This document shows, one piece after another, positions 11,262 to 24,060 of a DNA stretch of 64,000 nucleotides. Source of the DNA: Fragilariopsis cylindrus CCMP1102 (taxonomy: Eukaryota > Bacillariophyta > Bacillariophyceae > Bacillariales > Bacillariaceae); NCBI GenBank assembly GCA_900095095.1, contig FMBT01000340.1, positions 124,001 through 188,000 of the forward strand, written 5' to 3'. Under the pieces are notes generated by a model, which searched no databases, was not told the origin of the DNA, and saw only the letters and a list, made by a program, of their open reading frames with translations. The stretch's first letter is position 1; each line of letters opens with the position of its first letter. The position numbers were made by a program, and so were the translations under genes.

Positions 11262-12629
11262 TCATCCTCTATCTTTTCGTCTTCGCTTTTTCTTTTTTGG
11301 ATTACCATTTACCATCATAGCTTCATTCACCACAACACTATTGTCATCTTTATCCCTGCTCCTGCTTCTACTATGACCGTTATTGCTATTGCTACTGTTG
11401 TTGATTCCGCTGCTTATGCCATCATCGCCGTCGTGGCTGATGATGTTGTCGTCGTCATCGTTGGACGATGATGATTGTGATAATAGTTTTACTAACACAT
11501 CAGGTTGTCTACGCAACAGGAAATAGACACAATCTAAATGAACACTTTCATCAATGGCTGCCATAATTAATGCATCCACACCATTGTATGGTTCAGCATT
11601 ATTAGAATCATCATGCGATGATGATCGTTGATAATCCAGTAGAGTGTCTTCTACGACTGTCATCACTTCATCTTGTCCGAATATGCTACAAGCATGTTGG
11701 AAAGGTGTTGTACTGTTTCTGTTATTTTGGAACAATAAACAAATCCCTTTCTTCTTTGGAAAATAAAGTAGTCCGTACTTAAATACAATCTGAAATGGTT
11801 GTATTGATAAATTCAGTGCAGCATCGTGAAGTGGAATATTATCAACTTTATCGGATTGAAGTAATGACGATGGATCCCATTCCACCAAAAATCGAAGTCG
11901 TTTCTCTGCAAGTATATGATCATCCCATAATGTATCTAAGATATCATATCGTCGAATGTCTTCTTTTTTTAGATAACCCATTTGTCTCAATTTCTTCATC
12001 ACAATAAGATACTTAGTATCCACGAGTTCATGATGATCCCGATTGTAATGTTCCGTGTCAGTACGCACGAGGTCACGTAAAACGTTAATTTTACCATCTG
12101 TACTCAATAATCCTGATCTTTGTTCATCCATAAATTGACCAAACTTTGTCGCTAGTCTAGCTAAAAGTGGAATGAAAGAAACAGCCTTTAAATTGCATTC
12201 AAGTTGGAAAAGTCCCATATATCTAAATGTCAAACATTGAATAGGATAGTAACCGGGACCATAACAGTTTTTGTTTTCGTTTGTGCTCTTAAGAGATAGG
12301 ATTTCTGGAAATAACATTATTGTCGTTTCGACTTCCTCTTCTGTATCGCGATCGCTATCTAAACCACCATAGTAATTCTCAGAATTATTGTTATTATCAC
12401 AGAGCATATCAAATATGTCATCTTTAATATCAATAAGGAATTCTTCTACCAGTACATCAATTTGTTTTCTTGTTCGTTTATGATATTGTTCCTTGCGTTG
12501 AAGCATTACAATTAATTTCCAACGTCGCTCATCGGCAGCGATCTGTTCTTCTTCTGTTAGTGATTCGTCGTCATTATCATCATCATCATCATCATCGTCG
12601 TCGTTATAACTATAATCACTTTCGTCCAT
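11262..12629 (-). CDS. Diatom ankyrin-type repeat protein
   Basis: A 455-residue single-exon protein. It opens with a poly-Asp run (residues about 10-18) and a charged helix, EEQIAADERRWKLIV. The core has the features I associate with a large family of degenerate ankyrin proteins in pennate diatoms: YYPIQCL, a helical stretch with LKAVSFIPLLARLATKFG, HHELVDTKYL, KKLRQMGYLKKEDIRRYD, then ankyrin-like units with IPLHDAALN, TPFQHACSIFG and LIMAAIDESVHLDCVYFLLR. The tail is Ser/Asp/Asn-rich and ends in a Lys/Arg cluster that could be a nuclear localisation signal. Ankyrin repeats bind other proteins; no enzyme domain is visible. It is convergent with the Borealin gene. Confidence 0.72.
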   Translation of the reverse strand: MDESDYSYNDDDDDDDDDNDDESLTEEEQIAADERRWKLIVMLQRKEQYHKRTRKQIDVLVEEFLIDIKDDIFDMLCDNNNNSENYYGGLDSDRDTEEEVETTIMLFPEILSLKSTNENKNCYGPGYYPIQCLTFRYMGLFQLECNLKAVSFIPLLARLATKFGQFMDEQRSGLLSTDGKINVLRDLVRTDTEHYNRDHHELVDTKYLIVMKKLRQMGYLKKEDIRRYDILDTLWDDHILAEKRLRFLVEWDPSSLLQSDKVDNIPLHDAALNLSIQPFQIVFKYGLLYFPKKKGICLLFQNNRNSTTPFQHACSIFGQDEVMTVVEDTLLDYQRSSSHDDSNNAEPYNGVDALIMAAIDESVHLDCVYFLLRRQPDVLVKLLSQSSSSNDDDDNIISHDGDDGISSGINNSSNSNNGHSRSRSRDKDDNSVVVNEAMMVNGNPKKKKRRRKDRG

Positions 12630-13553
12630 GATTTTCTACCTTGTTTTTGTCTGATTCTTTGTCTTAAGCAGGTAAAAAGTCCTTGATTCCCAGCTATATC
12701 CCAAGTTCAAGTAGACTCATGAGAAGTTGCTTCCTTGTGTGCAAGGTAGAGCAAAGATTTGTGGGCACATGCAGGGGTAATAAATTTTGATGATGTTAAT
12801 GTTGTGTTGATGCTTCTTTCAGCGCAAAAATGATATAGCACGCGTGAGGTTTTCCCTCAAATTTCCACGCGCAATATACGCGCTTACCACGGTATTAGTA
12901 TCCCCTCCACACAATGAGATTTGACACCACAGATGACAACCCACATCATAGAGTATCATAGCACTTGTTGTATGTCATGCCTACATCTAGGATATCGTAA
13001 TAGACTACTAGAGTTGACTCTCTGGTACTTTTGATTCTGATAGAGCTGCAATGAATGTCACCACGAGCGAAGATATGTATCTATGCTGGGATGGTGGCGT
13101 GTGGGATTTGAAAAGAAAAAATCAAAAAAAACTAGATAGATAGAAGCGTCATCAAAAACTTGGTCTAATATGATTGTCGGTGTTACGTTATATTACCAGC
13201 CTTAGCTAGGAAGGTACGCCCTCCTTCTACCATAATTTCTTAAAGTGTATGTATCATGATGTATACGATTAAGCAGTATTCTATTGCGCGTGAGGGTGTG
13301 AGTGGGTATATGGTGATTCGTCGCGACTGAATTGTAGCCGTCAGAGTGACTTCTCGTCTCAGAATTAGGAATGGAAGCAGGCTGAGACATCATCGGTGTT
13401 GTCACATTGGCTGGCTTCTCTTGATAACCATTGTATGGATGATGCGTACTGTGCGTGCAGGTGACGCTAGGGTTGAAATTTTGAGCTGGAAACTGGATAG
13501 CGATAAAATCGACGTTACTTGTTGTTGTAGTTCGATACGGTACACACTACTTG
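12630..13553. other. Intergenic region, possible unassigned open frame on the minus strand
   Basis: No recognised gene. An open minus-strand frame at about 13202-13530 has low repeat content and a plausible amino-acid mix but no start before its middle; it could be a 3' exon of the patatin-like gene or chance. GCACGCGTGAGG...CCACGCGC at 12839-12872 is GC-rich for this DNA. Confidence 0.3.
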
Positions 13554-16428
13554 TCAAATGGTATTGTTCTTATTTGCACTTGTTGCGCCGACGATGTTGT
13601 TGTTATTGCTTCCTTCTCGTAGACCTTTTGCTAAGTGACCGTATCGTCCATCTTGAAATCCGGGTAAACATTCAAATAATGTTTTAGAAAATTCTTGTTG
13701 CTTTTGTAGATGGCTGATACCGTCGTTGTCAACGTCTGGCATGTGACTACCGGAACCGAATAGACCACCACCACCACCACCTCGTCTTCCGATCATTCTT
13801 GTACCATCGAGAAAACTGATGCTGTCGGTAGTAATCATGGTAGTCGTATTAGTATTGATTCCTGCTCTACCATTATTGTTATTATAGTCGGGAATTGGTT
13901 CACCGGGAATGTGTAACTTCGTTCCTAAAATTTCTTCTTCCAGCGAAAACGACGATGACGATGATGCTGATGCAGGTTCTCTATTAGGAAAGACCAATTC
14001 TGCAACGTCTCTACCTTTATAACCTTCTAAACCAACAATATCAGATAAGGAATCAAATGCAGTTTCAAATCCACCACGAATAGCTTCTAATACTTCATCC
14101 TTATCTTGTTCAAGTGGATCTAATTCTTTATGTCCCTCCGGTACCGTCAATGAAAATAAATGTGCACGATTCCATTCCTTTTCACGATTTTCAATTGTAT
14201 CTACAATTTCTTTCGTCTTTGGGACACCATACAGAATAATAGGTGGAGGAACCAATACACCTTCTTGCTGTTGTTCGTCCAATGAGGATGAGGATGATGA
14301 TGAAACTTTTAATTGTCTAGCTTCATCTAATAACATTAAATCTTCTGCATATAAATATTGTTGTCCACCGTTTTTAAAGAATTCAGCAACATTCCGATGT
14401 CCGTGAGAATGAAAGTATATTGGTGCGATACTTGTTTCGTATACACCAGGTTTCGTTTTTGGTACATAATCACCCGGACGGGTTGTTAATACTAATACAT
14501 GTGTTGCACCCTCATGTACAGCAGACCGATACGGTATAGGTTCAAAACAAAATGCATCAAAACATGATATAGGAAGATGAGTATCAGGTGTACTAGAATC
14601 GTTACCGTTACTGCTAAAATTCTTCTTTCGAATCAAATTAACAGGTGGACCCGTAGCACCTGGAACTGTCATTGATGCTTGGAAGACAGCAAATATTCCC
14701 TCGCGACGAAGCTTAGTGTCCTCATTATGTACACTAGAACCGGTATTAGTATGTTCAACCATCATATCTTCATTATGAAAGAAATCATCTGTACCAAAAC
14801 ATGTTGAATAAATTTACCAGTACTTGGATCAACACAACTTGATACGACCCTTAATTTTTGTTTTTGATCATTTCGTTGAAATGATTCAATATCTAATGGA
14901 CGTATCCCATGATCATTACCCATTATACCATCTAATACAAATGATATGTTCATTCCTGGTGGTGTCTTTGCTAATCGTTCACTTAGTGTAAGTGATTGAC
15001 GTGTTGAGATTGGCAATGAAGAAACGGAGTAGACTTGGTGATGATGATGCCGAGGGTGACAAGATTTTTGTTGTTTGTTCTTGTTTTTCGCCGATCAATT
15101 AATATACGTCCTAAACTGGATGCTAAATTTTTGATCATACGATTTTTACATACAAATAATTTCTTCGATGCTGGTAATATATCAACATATACATCTAAAC
15201 AAACTTGTCTACTCACCATATACGCTCCGACAACAGACCCGGCACTGGATCCATATATTGTATCTACTGTATCCGAAAGACCTAATGCAGTTATAGCTGC
15301 AACCATTCCAGCACTAACACAACCTCTCATACCACCACCTTCTATTGCTAATGCTAATGTAGAATTATCAGTTGATAAGCGATTACCAGGTGTCGATCCT
15401 GACATGTATCGTTCTTTAATAAGATTCCGTACAGCATGATCCATCAAACCATCACTAGATGATGACGATGACGATGATTCTTCTTCTTCTTCTACTACTA
15501 CTTGTTGTAGTCCTTGATCTTGAGTACTAGCAGCAGCAGCAGCAGCATCTGAAACAAAATAAGGACTTTCATCACTACTTCTATAATCAGTAAAAGTAAT
15601 AGCATCGGTATCATCTATTGCTACGTCTGACAGTTGTAGATCCTGTTCAACAGCAATCTCTGTATCACTAAGACTTAATTGATGATCTAATACTGCCATT
15701 CGAAGTTCTTCTACCGTTTCGATAGGTACTTTTTTTTGTGGTTGTTTCCTCTTGCTTCTCTTGGTAGGTAAATAGGAGTAACGATTCAGGCGAGCATCAC
15801 GATTATTCTCATCGAGGATAGTTTGTAGACGTAGTCCAAAACTTTTTCTGGAACCTAGATTATTATCATCAAAAAGTCCGTATTGCTGCTGCTGCTGCTC
15901 CTCCTCGCCAGATAATACTACTAGCAAGTCAGACGAGTCATCATCATTAATATTTCCATCAATTTCGTTTTGATATCCACGTTTCGTTCTTACTCTGGAT
16001 GTTAATTTTTTGAAGATGGTAGACTTCTTACTTGTCTGTTGAGGTGGTGAAGAAGAGGATGACGACGACGATGGACGTAACGCTGTAGTAACAACAACAT
16101 AATAAAGACCAACGAACGCTACTGCACCATTACTTCCAAGAATAGGACTACAATTCGATAGAAGATGAAATGACGACCGACTGAACAATGACATCATTGT
16201 TGTTGTTATTGCTAGGAGAAAGAGAAGAAATGGACTGCTGCTGCTGCTACTGCGTCTGTTCTTAGAAGTAGAGGAGCGCATTGTTGTTGTGGTAGTCGTG
16301 TCTTTTTTGCTTTTGCTTTTGTTGTGATTCTTGATATCGATACAGTCCTCCTCCTCCTTATTGACGACGGGTTGTTGTTGCTCGGAAAAGTATATTGTGG
16401 AATGCTTGGTTTTTATTATTATAGTCAT
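13554..16428 (-). CDS. Patatin-like phospholipase (YjjU-type), one likely intron and one frameshift
   Basis: Patatin-like lipases cleave acyl esters of membrane or storage lipids with a Ser-Asp dyad. The N-terminal 350 residues are Ser-rich with two hydrophobic segments (about 65-83 and 100-116), suggesting membrane anchoring or import. The catalytic region shows GGGMRG at 364-369 (oxyanion hole) and GSSAG at 393-397 (nucleophile Ser). Further on comes SFVLDGIM, RPLDIESF, VPGATGPPVNL, then FDAFCFEPIPYRSAV (probable catalytic Asp) and VLVLTTRPGDY, an order typical of YjjU-like patatins. A 74-bp GT-AG intron at 15107-15034 would join the first two frames, though another junction is possible. 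Near 14798-14801 the frame shifts by one base at a T run (A run on the plus strand), with conserved FGTDDFF continuing in the new frame; I read this as a likely sequence error. The last ~150 residues are low complexity. Confidence 0.8.
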
Positions 16429-17114
16429 TGCGAATCAAATCGAAAGGAATTGAATCGAATCAAATCGAATTGAATCAAATCGAATCTCTAGCTTTTCGCT
16501 GTTTCTTGATTTAGTTTATTTTTTTGCTCTGCTTTGAGTTGGTAAGTTAGCGTGATTTTGTGAGGGAAAAATAACCGAAGATTCGAATTCTCGATGAATC
16601 TGAATATGTTATCTTCGCTACCACCTGTGGGTCACTTTTTCGTGCTTTATATCCAGGATGTCGTTTGCCTTGGCAATGGCACTTTATTGTCAATATTATT
16701 ATAACACACGACACTGTACCATAGAAGTGATACTCAGGCGCACCTTTCTGTTAGGGAGATTCTTGATTCGATTGATTCATTCTCATGCCAGATTCGATTT
16801 ATTGATTCTTCCGTGGTTTTGATGGTTATGCATGCATGCATTCAGAGACTAACTTAGTGATGTGATGTTTTGAACTATTGGAGTTTGTGTCATCATGACG
16901 TCATGCCAACGAATCAAACCGCGAATTTACTGTCTCGCCAAAACACGACGTCATATAAGAACGAGACCACAGGACCAGGCAGGAGAAAATAAGCTAAAAC
17001 GGGTAAGAATAAAGGCAACACACATTGGGGGCCCCGAAAATAAAATGTATTTGGGGACACAAAAATGTATTCGGGGACAAAAAATTTCGACAAAAATATA
17101 TTGTTTATGTACTA
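16429..17114. other. Upstream region of the patatin-like gene
   Basis: No gene. Runs of GAATC/AAATCGAATTG at about 16432-16486 form a degenerate short repeat in the likely 5' leader. GGGGACAAAAA/GGGGACACAAAAATG is duplicated at about 17054-17090, just before the satellite array. Confidence 0.4.
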
Positions 17115-18032
17115 CTACACTAGTACCATTTGAAAGGGTTGCAATGGACAACACCAGACGTGTCAGGTGCACAAACATCCACATAGTATACTAGAACATT
17201 GTGTTTGCTTCTTAAAACTTTTCTGTTCCTGTGGTTGAGGAATAAAATTCGTTTTGCTGTTGTTGCACACACACAAATAATAACAAGATTTTTGATCAGA
17301 AATGAACCACAAAATTTCTCATATAAAAGGGTTCCATGGGACAACGGTAGATGGGTCAGGTGCACAAACATCCACATAGTGTACTAGAACATTGTGTTTG
17401 CCTCCTACAACTTTTCTCTTCCTGTGGTTGAGGAATAAAATTCATTTCGCTTTTGTGGCAGGCAAAAAAAAAACAAGATTTTCAATCAAAATGAACCATA
17501 AAATATCTTATTTGTAAGGGTTGCAGAGGATAACACTAGCTGGATCTGTTGCCCTAGCATTCACATAGTATACTAGAACATTGTGTTTGCCTCCTACAAC
17601 TTTTCTGTTCCTGTGGTTGAGGAATAAAATTCATTTCGCTGTTGTGGCAGGCCAAAAAAAAACAAGATTTTCAATAAAAATGAACCATAAAATATCTCAT
17701 TTGAAAGGGTTGCAAAGGATAACACCAGCTGGATCTGTTGCCCTAGCATTCACATAGTATACCAGAACATTGTGTTTGCCTCCTAAAACTTTTCTGTTCA
17801 TGTGGTTGAGGAATAAAATTCATTTTGCTGTTGTGGCAGGCACAAATATAACAAGATTTTTGATCAAAATGAACCATAAAATATCTCATTTGAAAGGGTT
17901 GCAGAGGATAACACCAGCTGGGTCTGTTGTACTTGCATTCACATAGTATACTAAAACATTGTTTTTGCCTCCTACAACTTTTCTGTTCCTGTGGTTACGG
18001 AATAACATTCATTTTGCTGTTGTGGCAGGCAC
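17115..18032 (+). repeat. ~189-bp satellite array, about five units
   Basis: The word ACATAGT(A/G)TACTA recurs at 17181, 17374, 17563, 17752 and 17941, giving spacings of 193, 189, 189 and 189 bp. Each unit also holds CAACTTTTCTGTTCCTGTGG, GAATAAAATTCATTT, TGTTGTGGCAGGCA and TTTGAAAGGGTTGCA. The inner three units are the most alike, as expected for a locally homogenised array. The same unit occurs inverted at 3490-3915. Short open frames inside are repeat by-products. Confidence 0.92.
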
Positions 18033-18756
18033 AAAAACAGGTGTAGGTTGGCATGAAACACAATGGTTTAACAGTACTAAACAGATTGAATGTGTTTCCC
18101 TCCTACCATCCCTGGTGGTTCATCATCACTTGACTAAAGTAATTCTGATTGGTATCATATTTATTACACAAATTCTCCAGTGGAGTTTGGTTATTGGAAT
18201 ATTACACAACTTTGAATAATAGGATGAATAATTTCTCCTTAGGTGAATAATAAGATGAATAACTTCTCCTTAGGTTCTAGAACCAGCATGGTGCATCAAA
18301 ATACCACCCAGTCATCCATCTCATACCCATAGGGGATGACCCAAGGGTCATGATCCCTCATACTTACCTTATTCTTGCCTCCAGAACACAAACATTGCAT
18401 TTTGGTCAACACGTCATATTTCCATGCCCAAAAGTACCATTAAGAAATAGGCTGCAACAACATCAATAAAAGGAATTGGACCACAGTTTGAACACCCGGA
18501 TACCTTCCATATATGCATATGGTCAAAATACACCAACAATACTTGGAACAGTTGCCATATTGGTGGTGTAGTGGGGCGAGGAACAATAGAATAGACAAAA
18601 AATGGCCCAAAATGCACACATTGCAGAAATATTTGAGATGTTGCTGCGCCCATACCAGGTATGCTGAGTCCCAAATAAAATAGCCAGGCATCAAACTAAT
18701 TCATAAAGTTTTTGGATTCCACCATTGTTTCAGGTAATCATACAAATACTTGGGGT
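18033..18756. other. Intergenic DNA between the satellite array and the LTR element
   Basis: No gene is supported. AGGTGAATAATAAGATGAAT-like words at 18211-18262 form a short duplication. This stretch is the left flank of the retrotransposon. Confidence 0.4.
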
Positions 18757-18974
18757 TGTAAATGTATCTAGCTACCTAAGTTCACTAGACTGAAGACCTT
18801 CTATGCTATTAACGTATGTAAATAGTGTTTATTAGAAGAGTGAGCTTAGTAGCTCTCTATGATTGGCTATATCTACTCGTACGGTGTATGTGTGGTCTGA
18901 CCCTGGTCGGTCATACCACTCATATGGTCTGTCCTGGTCGGTCATTCCATAGTGACACTCGCCTTACGCCTACA
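18757..18974 (-). repeat. 3' LTR of the copia element
   Basis: 218 bp running from TGTAAATGTATC to CGCCTTACGCCTACA on the plus strand. It is nearly identical to 28044-28259. The purine-rich tract lies directly next to it inside the element. Confidence 0.93.
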
Positions 18975-20840
18975 CTTCCCCACACTTACAGAATCTAGAG
19001 CATCTGGATTGTACTGTGATGCAGACTGTAATAGTGATATAAGTGGGTTAGATCTGTAAGTGGAGACGGACACATAATTGATTATGTGTGCTTTGTCATT
19101 AGAATGATCAATATAGGTAGTATATGCCGGTTTGCGTCTTCCCATAAAGACGTCCGTGTGCTCGTAAAATTTTGTTCTCCCTGTTGGCTTGCTCAGAGAA
19201 TCACTGTAATTTTCATCTGTCGATGTATCGACAAAATCAATGAACTTGTCGTCTGTCCATTGTAATATAATAAAGTGTTTCATTTCTACATGTCTTGTTC
19301 TTCTTGTTGGTTGTTGTGCGTTCGCTAATCGAACTGCCCCTTGATTATCTGCTAAAATTGGTGTTGGTGCGTCCATAATAATACCAATTTCTTCTAATAT
19401 CCATCTTAGGTATAAAGCTGCTTTTCCAGCGTCTGCCATATTCGTGAATTCAGCTTCTGTTGAGCTTTGTGCTATTGTTGGTTGTAGTCTCGTACGATAA
19501 TAAACTGCTGCTCCTGCTAACATCATAATGATACCACCCATCGATCTCCTTTCAGTTCTGTCTGATGCCCATGTGGTGTCGCATGAACCAGTGATTTCTA
19601 ATGCATTCCATTGTTCATCAAATTTATGTAGTTGAGATGGTGCTGATATTGGTGATGGATCTGGTCTTATTGGAAGGTCCATTCGCGGTTCTGGTCTCCA
19701 GTAGGTAAGTCCATCCATTCTTGTTGCGTTGAGGTATCCAAATACTTGCTTGACTGCCTCATAATGTATTTGAGCCGGGTGGTGCGAGTGTTGACTTAAT
19801 GTTATTACTGCTATTGATATATCCACACGACATACTGTTAGTGCATAGATTAATTCACCAATTGTTTGTCTGTAACTAAAACCCATGCGTTTTTCTAATT
19901 CCTTCTGTTCTTTAATTGATTCTGGTCCTCTACTTGATTGTATGTCTGATTGGTATTTTGAATCACTTTTCATTGGTGTTGGTGGTGATCTAATTTTTAA
20001 ATTACTCCATCCATGATGGGATACAATCTTATCGATATACGTTGCGCAATGGACATGGTTGTAGTATCTTGTTTGTTCCACATTAACTCCATTGAATTTT
20101 CTAATTGTACCTAATTGATTTAGTGGATTAGTCATACGGTCCTGTATTTGTTTTCCTATTCGGTCGCACTCTGATGAATCTTTGTTGGCTACTAGAAAGT
20201 CATCGACTTGACGTAGGATGAGTGTCAAGTTGTCTTGGTCATCTCTTTTGTAGTAGAGGCAGGGTTCATGCACTGTTGCTGTAAAGCCTAACTCGTCAAT
20301 GATCATCTTGGAGATGTACTTGTCCCATAGTCGTGGCGATTCCGGGTGTCCTTGTAGTGCTTTTCTAACTGGTATCACATAGCCTTCAGGTATTGGTTCC
20401 TTTCCAAGATGTTCCTCCCACCACTGTTTAAACTGGGCGTCTGGTCGCATAAAGAATGGGGATGTTGGTGCTGGTGCCTCTGCAAATGCGTTGCCTACAT
20501 CATATCCCTTACAGATTAGATTCATTGCTGCTGATATTGCCCATGTCAATCGGTGGACTGGTTGTTCCACACAAGCTGCATATGTTTCTGCAAGTGTGAT
20601 TGCTGCTCCATATCGCGGTCCTCCATTGCATGTGCCTCTTGATTTCCGTATCGTATCCCCGGTTAGTGGATCTTCCTTGTTAACATACGACCATACCCAT
20701 GGCAGTACTGTCATCCATTGATCTGATTTGACTGGCTCTCCAAACATGCCAACCTTTTCGTATCGGTCCAGTTGTTTCCATTCTGATTTAAGGAAATCAT
20801 CCCATTCTGGTGTAAGCATAAGTTTATTACGTTTCATTAG
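18950..20840 (-). other. Copia reverse transcriptase and RNase H region
   Basis: The long open region encodes DVGNAFAEAP, RKALQGHPESPRLWDKY, LRQVDDFLVAN (the VDD reverse-transcriptase active site), IGELIYALTVCRVDIS, and an RNase H region with SCDTTWASD, QPTIAQSSTEAEF, ADNQGAVRLA and TRHVEMKHF. This order is diagnostic for Ty1/copia pol. Confidence 0.9.
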
Positions 20841-23800
20841 GTTTATTTTACTTTTTCTCTAATTGAATCACCTGAATCGATTTGTTGTGGCCATTTTGTT
20901 TTGTCTACCCATATGTCTTCTTCATTGTTGATGCTGTTGAGGTGATGCGCGATTACATTTAGTTGATCTGATTGTAACGTTGGTACGCCTTCTCCACTCA
21001 TTGCGAATCCTACTAATGATCCAAATTCTAATTTGATTGATGATTGATTATCGATTCTTGCTTGATGAATGGCGTTGATGATGTCTTGCTCCGTCCTAAT
21101 TGGTTGATTATTCACTGTTGATATTATTGTCCCTCTTAATCTTCTCTTCCATGATCGAATATGGCGATGGGTTGAGGTTCCAACTTGAAACTCCACTAAT
21201 TCCATCGCTTGTTTCATATCAGGGTGTGTAGCCACTATCATTCCTAACGTTGGATGATACGATTTTTCATTTAATGGGATCGTATGCGATGTAGTGTGTA
21301 CATATTTGTTTGTTGATACATCTAATGTTGCCAGTTCATGTTTTAAATCACCTATTTCTGGTCGTCTAAATGCTCTTTTTAGTTTGTTTACCCTCCTGTC
21401 CGTCCATCGTTGTTGTTTCCTGTTCATTGTTGCTGCTGCTGCTGCTGTGTATGGTAGTGGTGAATTCAGTAGATTGCTTTCCAATATATCTGTCGCTGAT
21501 GGGGATTGCTTATCTTTTAAGTGTAGATCTATCCTTTCAGGGTTCGTGGCAGTTGTGTGGTCGGCGCTTCCGGTAAATACCTCCATTAGATGCTTTGATG
21601 CCGGTGATCGATTCGTCGGTCTGTCGCCATACTGTATCTCATCCTTTGAATCATGCTTAGCTGTTTTGATTGCTCCTGTATTGATATCCCAATACTTGAT
21701 GTTGTGCATAGTATTTTGATACCCCAGGAAGATACCATCGTACGACCATGGGTTCAACGTTGTTGGTCTACTACCCGGTTTCTTTGCTGTTATCTTGGAT
21801 CCAAAGGTAATTAAGCTGTCAAGTGATGGTATTTGGCCTGAGAATGCTTGTAGTGGTGTCATTTTGATCTTACTATGGTATGTACGATTGTACAGCCATG
21901 TTGCATGTAATAGTGCGTCAGCCCAAAACTCTGTTCCTAGTCTTGCCGAGTACATCATACATCTCATCCGTTCCTTCAATGTCCTGTGTGGTCTTTCCAC
22001 TATCCCATTCTGTGAAGATGCGTCTGCTGCTGTTGAATTGACTTCATATCCGTGAGAGTTACAAAGCTTTGTGAGCTCATGTGATTTGGATAGTTCACCT
22101 CCTCCATCCGTAGTGATTGTCGCTCCAACTTGGTCCGGTAGCAGGTCTCCAAAGAAATCAATGTCATTATCTGTTGGTTGAATGACATACTGTTGTGCTG
22201 TCACTGCTTCGTCGAATGCTCTTGACTTGGCTAAATATCCATTTCCACTAGTTGTGATGATTGCTTTCGAGGGATTCGTTGTTCTAATGCCATGACGTTT
22301 GAGGAATTTGTTGATGTATTCGATTGGTGGATCTTTATTCTTGATTGGATGAGTCCATAGCTTTCTTGATGATACATCAATGATAGTAAGGAATCCGATG
22401 TATCCGTCTCGACTCTTGGTGATGATTGGTCTTGCTTCACTATTCTTTCCTGCATCTATTTCTAGATTCGATGGTCCACTTACGAAGGCTAGGTCCATAT
22501 GGTACGCTTGTCCCGGTATGAAGTTGTCCTTATCTGTTGTTTTCTTGCCTCCCTTCTTGACCATCTTGCCTCTTTCGCAGAATGGACATTTGAAAAATGG
22601 TGTATTGGTTGGTAGATCGGGGATTCCTTCTACACATTTTCTTGTCTCATTCAATGTTCTTGTTGAGCAATGACCCATCCGTTGATGCCATAGTTCCAAC
22701 TCCTTCATCTTCTGAGTGTATAATTGGTGTGGTGTATCCATTGTCTTTAGCTTGACGTCGGTGAATATTGGGTGTGCTTCTTCCTTCATCTGTTCGAAGT
22801 GATGGGCTCCAATATCTGTTGCCCATGATTCATTGATTTGTTGATCAATTAATATTCTATCTTCCTTTGCTTGCATGTTGTCATTTCTCTCCATCTGTAG
22901 GTCCCGAATACGATCTGATCTTCGTGTTACTGCTCTTATGATGTGTTTGTTGTTCAATGAGTGTGGTAGTAGAACCTGGTTGGATGTCAGCCATTCCCCA
23001 TTGCCAGTGCGTTTCATTTGAATTGATTCTAATTCATTCTGATTGTAATCTAAAAATCCAATTTTTCCAGTACTATTAGACGTTCCAAGGTGGTAGAACG
23101 CGTAATATTTCAATTTATGAGTGAAGTGATAGTTATCTGGTGATAATACTGTACCACTAGATAATGGGGTATATAGTACGGGCCACTCCATGATAGAGCC
23201 TTGATCAGACAAAATTTTAATCACGCCTTCTCCCAACGCTTGGAGAGTTGTGCTTGTCTCATCGTCGGAGAATACCCCAACGTCTTGTGGGAATGCGAAT
23301 TCGGTATAGTTGTGTATGATATCAATCGTGTCAGTTGCAGAGCAGTTAGCTCCAGTATCACCCTGTGCGTTGATTTCCGTGGTATATTGTACTTGTTCTC
23401 TCTTACTGAATATTTCATTCCCATCGTCATCGTTTGTATTGGCTCTCCTATTTAGCTTTTTGATTCTAAATTTTACTCGTACTGATTTTCGATTTGAAGT
23501 TGACTGTAATTTAACTGCATTGATATTAAATGATTGTCCGTGTGTTGAACCTAGGCTGTCGGCCGGCGTGTACGCGGGAGTGAGGTCTGCTGAAGTGATT
23601 GAAAAATTTGATTTTGCTTTAGTCGCGCCGACCAAACTTTGATATGCCTTGCACGTGTTGTATCGATATTCAATCGCGTTGATTATATAAGCTCCTGTCT
23701 CATGCATTGTTCTCCCTCCATATGTATTGTATTCGCGGATGATGTCCGTGAAGTCTTTTACAGTTCGTGTACTCTTAGTGTTAATTATAAGACGTGTATC

Positions 23801-24060
23801 AATTTTCTGTTCGTTTCCCGACTCATGATTGTTAAGTATTTGTTGTGTATTACTGTTCTGTTTGTTTTCTTTCCCACGTGCGTTTGTTAAGGAATCTTCG
23901 ATCGTGTTTGTTGGTTCTTGTCCGCATGGGGGATTCGTCAATACTTTACAAACATGTGTCTTCATCTCCGATTCGGAATTTCCATTGATTTTTGATACTT
24001 TTTCAATCGTATTCGTTGGAGTTGTCTTAGTTGATTCCCGTGATTGCGTCTCCAGATTTT
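20840..24060 (-). other. Copia protease and integrase region
   Basis: Features visible include a DTGANCSATDT aspartic-protease motif, the pre-integrase zinc-binding region with HQRMGH and CPFCERGK, the integrase core with DVSSRKLW, TTDGGGEL and NGIVERPHRTLKERMR, and the GKR-like region with GYQNTMHNIKYWD. This part lies upstream of reverse transcriptase as expected for copia elements. Confidence 0.9.

Noticed and set aside
17115-18032. CRISPR-like array
   Set aside because: Units are about 189 bp and whole, with no short repeats separating distinct spacers, in a eukaryotic context; it is a tandem satellite.
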